64,000 bases of DNA, from NCBI GenBank assembly GCA_029213265.1, contig JARGNG010000014.1, positions 1 through 64,000 of the forward strand. The letters run 5' to 3'. The translations under genes and the position numbers were made by a program. Below are positions 52,831 through 60,492 of the stretch, one piece after another. The notes under the pieces are model-generated. The model did no database searches. It was given only the letters and a program-made list of their open reading frames with translations, and was not told the DNA's origin. Positions within the stretch are counted from its first letter, which is position 1, and each line of letters opens with the position of its first letter. This DNA comes from Verrucomicrobiales bacterium (lineage in GTDB: Bacteria > Verrucomicrobiota > Verrucomicrobiia > Verrucomicrobiales > DEV007).

Positions 52831-52885
52831 TTTTCTCTGCGGAGATTCCGAGGTAGCGTAAGTCGTGAGACTTTCGAAAACGAGA

Positions 52886-55078
52886 TCAATGATTCAGCAC
52901 GAATTCGGCTGTGTTCAGCAGTGACCAGACAAGGTCTTCGAGGGCGGCACGGCGAAGCTTAGGGTCTGCGATCTCTTTCTGATGCTCGACTGACATTCTC
53001 GCTTCCGCTTCGTTGGGGCGGCGTGAAAACAATCGGAGGTAGATTTCCTCAGTGGCTTTGTCAGGTTCCAGCTCTGTCATCTTCTCCAGCCACGGGTTTG
53101 CTCCGGAGAGCTTTTTCTGCAGATCTTTCGAATTCATGAGGTGCAGGGCCTGAACAACGCTGCTTTCCACCTCGCGAACCATGGGGGGCGCGGCGCTCGA
53201 ATCGGGGCGGCCGAAGGCATCGAGAAAGTCATTCGGCAAAAGGTGATTCCATTGCTGCATTGCCTTCGCATCGGCCGGGAGGCCCTGGAGGGTCTCAGGC
53301 TGGGCTGTGATCCTGGAAATCGAATCGAGCAACACTTCGGCGGGAAGGCGCCGGCGATAACTGCGGGAGAAATTCCGATTGTCGGCCAGGTTGGTTTCGT
53401 TCGGCTCGGAGCTCTGCTGGTAGACTCGGCTGCTCAGGATCGTCCGGATGGTGTGTTTCTGGTCGAATCCGTTTTTCACAAAATCGTCAGCAAGCCGGAC
53501 GAGGAGGGGTTCGTTGACAGCCGGATTGGATTCGCGGAAGTCGTCCACAGGATCGACGAGGCCTTTTCCAAACAACTCCGCCCAGATTCGATTGACCATG
53601 GCCTTGGCGAAGAAGGGATTCTCCGGGGAAGTGATCCACCCGGCGAGAACGGACCGGGGGTCCTGAGTGCCTGCGATTTCGGGGAACTCCGGGCCGCTCG
53701 GAACCTTGGGAATCATGACCGCTTCGGAGACAGGATGTTTCACCGTGCCGCCCGGCTCAAACCACCAGTATTCGGGTTCTCCGGAAATGGGGGCGGAGAT
53801 GCCCTGTCCCTTTCGTTTCATGGATCCGAAAAACGCGGCCATCGCGTAGTAGTCATCCTGGCTCCATTTCTCGGAGGGATGATGATGACACTTGGCGCAG
53901 TTGAGGCGGACCCCGAGAAAGATCTGCGCGACAAACTCAGCCATGTCCGATGGCTCCCGCTTGTCCCGAATGATGGCGACAGGTCCGTATTGATGAGTGC
54001 TGCCGGAGGCGCTCAGTAACTCGGTTACGAACTCGTCCCATCTTCGATTTTCGCGAAACTGCTCACGGATCCAGTGATCCAAGAGGAAGACCGGCTTCAC
54101 TCCGACTCGCTGTGTATTGGGTCGGAGAAGATCACTCCACTTCGTGGCCCAGTAGTCGCCATAGTCGTAGCGGTTTTCGGGCGAGAGAAGAGAGTCGATC
54201 CATTTGGTGCGCTTGTCAGGAGAGGCATCTTCGAGAAAGGCCTTCGCTTCTTCCACCGTGGGAAGTCGTCCGAGCACATCGAGTGTGGAGCGCCGGAGGA
54301 ATTCATCGTCCCGGCTGGGCCCGGATGGGTAGAGCCCCAGTTCCTGGAATCTCGCGTAGGCGAGTTCGTCGATGCGATTGTTTTTGGGGAGCTTCGAGTA
54401 GCGTTCCGGCGGCAGGAGTGAGTCCGGAGGAAGAACGATTCTGGCGGCGGCGACCTGATCCACATACCGGACGATGACGCTGTTTTCACCGGGGACCGCG
54501 CCGGCGGTGATCTTCCCGTCATGATCGACGCTGGCAAAGGCTGCATCGTTGGAAGTGTATTCGCAGAGGTGCGTAACGTCGCGTTTCGATCCGTCGCTGT
54601 AGTGGCAGATTACCTTCAGATTTTTCGACTGCCCTTTTTGAAACTTCAAAGAGGAAGGTTCCAGGGTGATTTTGACGGGATCCGGTTCGTCGGGAATCGA
54701 TCGGGGAGCCCCTTCGGCGATCCACTGGCGTAGAACCCGATAGAATTCGGAGTCCTTTCCAAATCGCTTTTCCCCCTCATGAGGGACCTGATTGGTTGCT
54801 TTGAGAAGAAGCAGGGAATGATCGGGAGAGGAGGGGAAGATACGGCGCCCGCGAGCATCATATACGATCTCCCGATAATCGGAATCGGGATCGTAGGAAA
54901 AGATCGAGAGTTGAAATCCGTTCTGTCCATCCGACTTCGCATGGCAGGCGCCAGCCATGCAGCCCGCGCGGGTCAGCACAGGGAGGACATCGTTTTCAAA
55001 AGACATCGTTGCCTCGTCGCCTTTGGCGGAAACCAAGGACAGCAGGGCAATGCTGAAAGTGAAGAAGCGTCTATTCAT
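52886..55078 (-). CDS. DUF1549/DUF1553 protein with N-terminal heme-like motif and BIG2 domain
   Basis: This 730-residue protein has a signal peptide at 1-19. Residues 25-120 form a cytochrome-like region with a variant CMAGACH (Cys-x4-Cys-His) and AKSDGQNGFQLSIFSYDP. A bacterial Ig-like BIG2 domain follows (about 145-215, ITLEPSSLKFQKGQSKNLKV, TSNDAAFASVDHDGKI). DUF1549 (about 235-430) has LRRSTLDVLGRLPTVEEAKAFL and CAKCHHHPSEKWSQDDYYAM. DUF1553 (about 480-720) has NPFFAKAMVNRIWAELFGKG and ALHLMNSKDLQKKLS. ATG 55078 overlaps the upstream WD40 gene stop by 8 bases; a TTG at 55090 is possible. This order is typical of planctomycete/verrucomicrobial operons. Confidence 0.93.
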   Translation of the reverse strand: MNRRFFTFSIALLSLVSAKGDEATMSFENDVLPVLTRAGCMAGACHAKSDGQNGFQLSIFSYDPDSDYREIVYDARGRRIFPSSPDHSLLLLKATNQVPHEGEKRFGKDSEFYRVLRQWIAEGAPRSIPDEPDPVKITLEPSSLKFQKGQSKNLKVICHYSDGSKRDVTHLCEYTSNDAAFASVDHDGKITAGAVPGENSVIVRYVDQVAAARIVLPPDSLLPPERYSKLPKNNRIDELAYARFQELGLYPSGPSRDDEFLRRSTLDVLGRLPTVEEAKAFLEDASPDKRTKWIDSLLSPENRYDYGDYWATKWSDLLRPNTQRVGVKPVFLLDHWIREQFRENRRWDEFVTELLSASGSTHQYGPVAIIRDKREPSDMAEFVAQIFLGVRLNCAKCHHHPSEKWSQDDYYAMAAFFGSMKRKGQGISAPISGEPEYWWFEPGGTVKHPVSEAVMIPKVPSGPEFPEIAGTQDPRSVLAGWITSPENPFFAKAMVNRIWAELFGKGLVDPVDDFRESNPAVNEPLLVRLADDFVKNGFDQKHTIRTILSSRVYQQSSEPNETNLADNRNFSRSYRRRLPAEVLLDSISRITAQPETLQGLPADAKAMQQWNHLLPNDFLDAFGRPDSSAAPPMVREVESSVVQALHLMNSKDLQKKLSGANPWLEKMTELEPDKATEEIYLRLFSRRPNEAEARMSVEHQKEIADPKLRRAALEDLVWSLLNTAEFVLNH

Positions 55079-56528
55079 CGTTGCTGGCAACTGCCGGCGG
55101 GGTCGCCTCGCTTGAGGATTTAATGGTCTGTTTCAGTTTCCCGTTCTCATCCCACACATAGAGTACACCGTTTTCCCCTCCGGCAAAGATCCACTGTCTC
55201 TCCGGGTGAACGGCCATTGCGAAAAGGGGTGTCGTGACGGCGTCGAAGGCGCGCTCCTTCGCTCCGGTGGAACGCTGTTCTCCTTCATGTTCATTGAGCT
55301 CAATGTAGGCGGCCGGCTTTCCAAACTCAGCGACGGAGAAAATCCGGTCGGTATTGATCTCCTTCGCTTTTTCGGGGTCCTTTTCTTCGGAGTGTTTCTT
55401 TTCGTTGGCTGGATCAATCAGCCAGTCGAGACCGTAGTAGGGACCACTTTTCACATTCCCGAAGGCACCGGTTTTCTTTCCCGTTTCTAGATTCCAGACC
55501 TTGATTTCCTCATCGTCTCCGGCGGTCGCAATGCGCTTGTCTCCGGGGCTGAACGCAGCCGCCATGACATATCCAGTATGCCCCTCGAGACGAGTCACAA
55601 TTTCGTGCGTCTTCGTATCGCGGATCAAGACCAATTTGTCGGCAGAAGTCGTCGCGTATTGGGTGCCTCCGTGATTAGGGGTGAGTTGAAAAATGGAATC
55701 CAGATGCGCCGTATCGAAACTCCGGACCGCTCCGGTCTCGAGCGTGATCTCATGGAGCCGGCCGAGTTGGGAGGGAAGGGAATCCGCGATCAAAATCCGA
55801 TTCGGCTCCTTCAAAAAGAGAAGTGCGGACTGCCGACCGAGAAAGGGATCTTCAAATGATTGGACCGGCTTTTCCGGTGCTTTGGGATCCCAGAGAAGAA
55901 GCTTTCGAAACCCTCCTGAAGCGACGCGGGCTCCATCGGGGGAAAACGCGAGGCTCTGGACCGAATCGGTGTGTCCTTTTGAAATATGCGTAGATTCGAG
56001 CGAAAGCGGAGGTTTCTCCCCCTCAGCGGCAAGGACGCGAAACCACTCGATTTGATTTCCCCTTCCCACGACCAGAGTCTGGCTGTCGGGCGATAGCGCC
56101 ATGGCGAGCACCGGTTGATACCGTTGTGGCATCGTTCCGCGAGTCAGCTCGGTTTTTTCCGGAAGGTTCAATTTTGCCCATTTTTCGGCGTCCCACCCGG
56201 CCCCGTTGTCGATCCACTTTTCAATCGCGGCGATCTCCCGTGGTTCGAGCTGACCTTTGGGAGGCATGTGAGAGTCGTGGTCGGGGAAAAGAGTTTCGAC
56301 GAGATAACTCTCCGATGCTTTTTCCGGAACGATCGCGGATCCGGTGTCGCCGCCTTTGACGAGGGATTCTTTCGAATCTATGAGAAGACCGCCTTTTCGT
56401 TTCGACTCGGTATGGCAGCTGACACACTCCCGATGAAATATCGTGAGCGGGTCGATGGGAGTTTCCTCCGCGCTGCTCAGCAGAAATATGAAAACTGCAG
56501 AGATCGCAATGAATCCAGAACGGGCCAT
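55071..56528 (-). CDS. Secreted cytochrome c (planctomycete type) fused to WD40 repeats
   Basis: This 485-residue protein has a signal peptide at 1-20 (FIAISAVFIFLLSSA). Residues 25-120 are a planctomycete-type cytochrome c with C35-V-S-C38-H39 and the axial-Met loop DHDSHMPPKGQLEP. Residues 135-475 are WD40 repeats: VLAMALSPDSQTLVVGRG, GHTDSVQSLAFSPDGARVASGG, LEGHTGYVMAAAFSPGDKRIATAG and LFAMAVHPERQWIFAGGENG. It is a redox protein with a scaffold propeller. It leads the operon whose next gene, overlapping by 8 bases, is the DUF1549/DUF1553 protein. Electron transfer between the two is plausible from their shared heme-type motifs. Confidence 0.93.
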   Translation of the reverse strand: MARSGFIAISAVFIFLLSSAEETPIDPLTIFHRECVSCHTESKRKGGLLIDSKESLVKGGDTGSAIVPEKASESYLVETLFPDHDSHMPPKGQLEPREIAAIEKWIDNGAGWDAEKWAKLNLPEKTELTRGTMPQRYQPVLAMALSPDSQTLVVGRGNQIEWFRVLAAEGEKPPLSLESTHISKGHTDSVQSLAFSPDGARVASGGFRKLLLWDPKAPEKPVQSFEDPFLGRQSALLFLKEPNRILIADSLPSQLGRLHEITLETGAVRSFDTAHLDSIFQLTPNHGGTQYATTSADKLVLIRDTKTHEIVTRLEGHTGYVMAAAFSPGDKRIATAGDDEEIKVWNLETGKKTGAFGNVKSGPYYGLDWLIDPANEKKHSEEKDPEKAKEINTDRIFSVAEFGKPAAYIELNEHEGEQRSTGAKERAFDAVTTPLFAMAVHPERQWIFAGGENGVLYVWDENGKLKQTIKSSSEATPPAVASNDE

Positions 56529-56662
56529 GGTATCAAAAGGTGAAGGAGGGGGAGAGGCCGGTCAACTGGCGTGATGCCACGGAGATGGAGCGCAATCCTG
56601 CTACACAACTTTTACAGTTTCGGTGTGGTCAGGCTACCAATCACGGGCATGCTTGAGAGCGG

Positions 56663-58162
56663 ATGTTTCGTTTGTTCTCCATTCTCATGACTGTGGCGGT
56701 TTGTGCCGCCGGATTGGCCCGTGCTCAGGGTACCGTTGCATTACCGGCAACAAGGGTCCTTCCGAAGGTGGGTATCCTGCTGGACATCTCTCCCGAAATG
56801 GGATTCCTCGTTCCGCAGGTGAGGAAAGAGCTGCGCTTGCTCAATGAAGAATTGATCGCGCTCGGACGCGAGCCGATGCCGATTCGGGAATTGAAAGGAG
56901 CGGCCCTCGACCGAGAGGTGACCCTTTCCATTCCGGCCCGCCTCAATGCGCTGCATTCGATACGGGCACTCTATCAGGAGGAAAAGGCGGATACGGTCTA
57001 CTGGATTTCGGCTCTGAAAGGTCTCCAGAGTGTCGGGGGCTATTTTACTCTGGAGAAGGAGATCGGTGCGCAGGAGGAAGGGCGTCCCCCTCGTAAACTG
57101 ATCATTCGAAATATTTGGCAGGAACAGTTGCAGCGTTCTGCGATGAGTTTGCGGAGAGGTTTTGAACTGGAGGGCGACCCTCTGGAATTGAAAGAACGTC
57201 CGGATGCCTGGTATCGCCTCGTCAATAACGGTCGTGGATACATCATGCGTTCCTGGCAGGCGCCGCCGGTGGGATTTCGAAAGCAGTTTGGATTTCCCTG
57301 GAGAGTCAACAACGTCACCTGGATGCGCAAAGCGGATTACGAGGGGAAAACGGCGGAGTTCGACATGGAGTGGAGCCGCGAATTATTCCGTCGCCACGAG
57401 CTTCATTTTTTCGGGGCGAAGGAGGAATGGCCCTACTACTTCAATTCCTATGATTGGATTCACCAGGGCAGCCTGCTTCCCTTTCCTGACGAAACGACTT
57501 CGCCTGACCGGGATGAACAATTGTTATCAGCGCTTTTCCAGCGGGATTCGATCGAAAAGGATCTCGCGGCGATCGAGGCAAAGAAGCTGGGAGTCCTTTT
57601 CGCTTTCGGTTACGTGAAGCAGGATCTCGCCAAGTACTCCCGTGACGAAAACAGAGGTCATCTATACGGAAGATATATTGCCGATACGATCGCGCTCGTA
57701 CGTGAAACGCGGCAGCACGCGGAGAAGTTTCAGGAACAGACGGCCGGGGAGGAGGCGTCCCGTGTCTATGCGACTCAGTTGATCGAGCTCAATAATCAGC
57801 ATGTCAGGCCGAAGGGACCCGATGCGGTAGCCAGGAAGATCGCACAAATGGTCCGCGAGGAGGGCGTCGATGCGATCTATCTTTTTACGAACGGCTTTAC
57901 CGGGGGGCATCGCTACGGGATTTGCACTCTCGATGAGGAACTACTTGAGCTCGCAGTCCGGGAAGCGGGAGTAAAACTGTACATCCGAATGCCTTTCGAA
58001 ACCTGCCCCGCCCCGATTTCACTGGAGCAGCTTGCGCTCGCCAGTGGGGGCAAAGTTTTTCGGGGAACGCTCGAGGATCCGGATTGGCAAAGAGAATTGC
58101 CGGCGCCGGCCTGGCCGGGTGGAAAGATGGACGAAGAGGAATCCGTTACGATCGGGCGCTAG
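56663..58162 (+). CDS. Secreted protein with degenerate von Willebrand A-like fold
   Basis: This 499-residue protein has a signal peptide at about 1-21 (LFSILMTVAVCAAGLARA). Residues 33-110 (KVGILLDISPEMGFLVPQV, then LRLLNEELIALGREP) look like the first strand of a VWA domain with a partial metal site (D-x-S without the second Ser). The end of the protein (AIYLFTNGFTGGHRYGI, then LELAVREAGVKLYIRMPFE and LASGGKVFRG) fits the last VWA strands. The long middle part (about 110-400), rich in Trp and charged residues, is a large insertion. I am not sure of the family. It is divergent from the WD40 gene and shares a CTAG with the convergent methyltransferase-like gene. Confidence 0.65.
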   Translation: MFRLFSILMTVAVCAAGLARAQGTVALPATRVLPKVGILLDISPEMGFLVPQVRKELRLLNEELIALGREPMPIRELKGAALDREVTLSIPARLNALHSIRALYQEEKADTVYWISALKGLQSVGGYFTLEKEIGAQEEGRPPRKLIIRNIWQEQLQRSAMSLRRGFELEGDPLELKERPDAWYRLVNNGRGYIMRSWQAPPVGFRKQFGFPWRVNNVTWMRKADYEGKTAEFDMEWSRELFRRHELHFFGAKEEWPYYFNSYDWIHQGSLLPFPDETTSPDRDEQLLSALFQRDSIEKDLAAIEAKKLGVLFAFGYVKQDLAKYSRDENRGHLYGRYIADTIALVRETRQHAEKFQEQTAGEEASRVYATQLIELNNQHVRPKGPDAVARKIAQMVREEGVDAIYLFTNGFTGGHRYGICTLDEELLELAVREAGVKLYIRMPFETCPAPISLEQLALASGGKVFRGTLEDPDWQRELPAPAWPGGKMDEEESVTIGR

Positions 58163-59040
58163 TCCTGCATCTCCCTGACAAAATCAGAGAATGGCAGGCC
58201 GATTGCGAGTTCCGTCTCGAGGCTTTTCGCAACTTGAAGCCATTCTTCGGGAGTTCGTTCGATTTCTTTACGGCTCGCGATCACTGCGAGATTGCCCGTC
58301 CCGGGTACTCCGAATACCTCCACCGTCGGAAAGACTTCACGCAGTGATTCGAGATCGCCCGGCGTCGTTGACCGGTAGGAAATGAGATTGCAGGCGAGCA
58401 CTCCCTGTTCGGTCAATTGATCCCGCATCGTCTCCAGAAACTCGACTGTTTTGAGCCGGGCTGTTTTTCCATCGGTCTCCTTGTCGACGCTGGGCCGGAG
58501 AAAGGCATCGAGGTAGATGGCATCAAAGGGCTGGTGTTCCTGCTGGAGAAAAACAAAGGCGTCTTCGGTATGAATCACGACCTGGTCGTTTTCTCTTGTC
58601 TCGAAATATTCGGCCGCGAGTCGGACCACGGCCGGATCGATTTCCACAGCTTCGATGACCGTATCCGGCAGATTTTGATCCACAAAGCGGACCATGCCGC
58701 CGCCTCCCAGGCCAATGAGGAGAACCCGGTTTTGTGGACGATGAAACAAGAGCGAGGCGAACAGGGTTTTCGTGTAGGCAACCTGCAGTTCGCCCGGCTC
58801 GTTCAGATCGATCGTCGACTGCAATTGCTCTGTTCCCGAATCAGCGACAAACAGCAGATGCCTCTTCGACTCGGTTCCCCGAACCCGGATTCTCGAAAAC
58901 GCCGACGTTTCCTCATGCAGGAGCTGACCATAGGAAGCGCGGGGAAGGTAGGCGCTTTTCGGAATGTAGAGAATGGCGAACAGCACTGCACTGAGCACAC
59001 AGATGAGGCTGGCGGCACGGGCCGGGGAAGGGGATTTCAT
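58159..59040 (-). CDS. Membrane-anchored spermidine synthase-like methyltransferase-fold protein
   Basis: This 293-residue protein has an N-terminal hydrophobic segment (about 9-26, AASLICVLSAVLFAILYI) and a Rossmann methyltransferase-type domain from about 60. LLIGLGGGGMVRF (108-118) is the SAM loop, AVEIDP (131-136) binds the ribose, and DAIYLDAF and ACNLISY follow in the usual positions. The FVADSGTEQLQST strand block is typical of spermidine-synthase-like proteins. The loop that carries catalytic Asp in true spermidine synthases (DSxDP) reads DAFLRP here, so polyamine synthesis is doubtful. A membrane-tethered aminopropyl- or methyltransferase-like protein is the safer call. It shares CTAG stops with the convergent VWA-like gene. 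Confidence 0.83.
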   Translation of the reverse strand: MKSPSPARAASLICVLSAVLFAILYIPKSAYLPRASYGQLLHEETSAFSRIRVRGTESKRHLLFVADSGTEQLQSTIDLNEPGELQVAYTKTLFASLLFHRPQNRVLLIGLGGGGMVRFVDQNLPDTVIEAVEIDPAVVRLAAEYFETRENDQVVIHTEDAFVFLQQEHQPFDAIYLDAFLRPSVDKETDGKTARLKTVEFLETMRDQLTEQGVLACNLISYRSTTPGDLESLREVFPTVEVFGVPGTGNLAVIASRKEIERTPEEWLQVAKSLETELAIGLPFSDFVREMQD

Positions 59041-59112
59041 GGAGTTTCGTGAGGCTGCCTCAGAACGTCGATCGATTCAACCCTGTTGAGTCAGTGACCT
59101 GACCCTGTTTGC

Positions 59113-60489
59113 TCACGTGAGGATTTCCCGGGGCACGTTTCCATAGACATCGGTGAGGCGAAAGTCCCGGCCTGCGTAGCGGTAGGTCAGTCTCTCGTGG
59201 TCGACCCCGAGTTGATGGAGGACGGTGGCGTGAAAGTCGTGGACGTGAAGTGGCTTCTCGACGGCTTTGAATCCAAACTCATCCGTTGCTCCGTAGGCGT
59301 AGCCTCCGCGAATCCCTCCGCCGGCCATCCACATCGTGAAGCCGTGGGGATTGTGATCACGACCGTTGCTGTTCTCGGTCACAGGAGTTCGACCGAATTC
59401 CCCGCCCCAGACGACGAGGGTGTCTTCGAGCAGGCCCCGTTGCTTCAGGTCTTCTAACAAAGCCGCAATGGAGCGGTCGATATCGGCGGCGAGTTTCCGG
59501 GTTTTTTCATCGTGCCCGCTGTGGGTGTCCCAGGGTTGGCCGTTTCCATAGTAGACCTGGATGAAGCGAACCCCGCGTTCGGAGAGACGGCGTGCGAGAA
59601 GGCAGCCGTTGGAGAAATGGCTGCTTCCATAGGCTTCCCGAATGGATTCCGGTTCGCGTTGAATATCGAAAGCATCGGTGGCTTCGAACTGCATCCGGTA
59701 GGCCGTTTCCATGGCCTCGATCCTTCCTTCGAGCGCCTGGTCCAGTCCGCCGCGTGACTGGAGGTGATTTTGATTCAATCGCTTCGCGAGATCGAGTTGC
59801 CGTCGTTGGTCATCAGGGGCGATGGACTCATTTCGCAGCCACGGGATCATGTGATCCGGATCGATCTTCGAATGATTGATGTAGACGCCCTGATGTTTCG
59901 AAGGGAGAAATGCGCTGTTCCAGAGAATCGAAAAGCGGACCGGTTTTCCGGGGCAGAGAACCATGTAACTCGGGAGATTGCGATTTTCGGTGCCGAGTCC
60001 GTAGGACATCCACGCTCCCATGCTCGGAACTTTCGGAGTCATTGTCCCGTTGTTCATGAGGAGGAGCGCGGGCCCGTGATTCGGATTGTCGGTGTAGCAG
60101 GAACGCAGAACACACAGGTCGTCCGCATGCTTTGCGGTCAGCGGAAGGAGTTCGCTGATGGGGAGTCCGCTTTGGCCGTGATGGCTGTATTGATAGGGCA
60201 CTCCCATGAGTCCACCGGTGGGACGTTCGGTGCGCAGGTCGGCTCCTTCGGGGCGCTGTCCGGCGTATTTTGTCAGCGCCGGTTTGGGGTCGAAAAAGTC
60301 GGGGCCGAACGGGCCGCCGTTCATGAAGAGGTGAATGACCCGCTTGGCTTTTCCGGGGAAGTGGCATCCGGCGGGCAGCTCTCCGGCAGCTTGCAGTGCC
60401 GAGGCAAAACCAAGGGAGCCGAGCCCTCCACCGAGCGTCGAGAGAGCGGTGCGTCGATCGACGAGAGGTTGAGTAAAAGGATGGCTCAT
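59113..60489 (-). CDS. DUF1501 protein (third locus, downstream copy)
   Basis: This 458-residue protein starts MSHPFTQPLVDRRTALSTLG, a weak twin-arginine-type leader. DUF1501 blocks are VIHLFMNGGPFGPDFFDPKP, YQYSHHGQSGLPISELLP, VVWGGEFGRTPVTENSNGRD and HGFTMWMAGGGIRGGYAYG. It closely resembles the protein at 19985-21376, including RLSERGVRFIQVYY and the ending block HDFHATVLHQLGVDHERLTY, so these two are the nearer paralogues in the window. It starts 3 bases after the DUF1549 stop and is the last gene of this operon. Confidence 0.94.
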   Translation of the reverse strand: MSHPFTQPLVDRRTALSTLGGGLGSLGFASALQAAGELPAGCHFPGKAKRVIHLFMNGGPFGPDFFDPKPALTKYAGQRPEGADLRTERPTGGLMGVPYQYSHHGQSGLPISELLPLTAKHADDLCVLRSCYTDNPNHGPALLLMNNGTMTPKVPSMGAWMSYGLGTENRNLPSYMVLCPGKPVRFSILWNSAFLPSKHQGVYINHSKIDPDHMIPWLRNESIAPDDQRRQLDLAKRLNQNHLQSRGGLDQALEGRIEAMETAYRMQFEATDAFDIQREPESIREAYGSSHFSNGCLLARRLSERGVRFIQVYYGNGQPWDTHSGHDEKTRKLAADIDRSIAALLEDLKQRGLLEDTLVVWGGEFGRTPVTENSNGRDHNPHGFTMWMAGGGIRGGYAYGATDEFGFKAVEKPLHVHDFHATVLHQLGVDHERLTYRYAGRDFRLTDVYGNVPREILT

Positions 60490-60492
60490 CGA

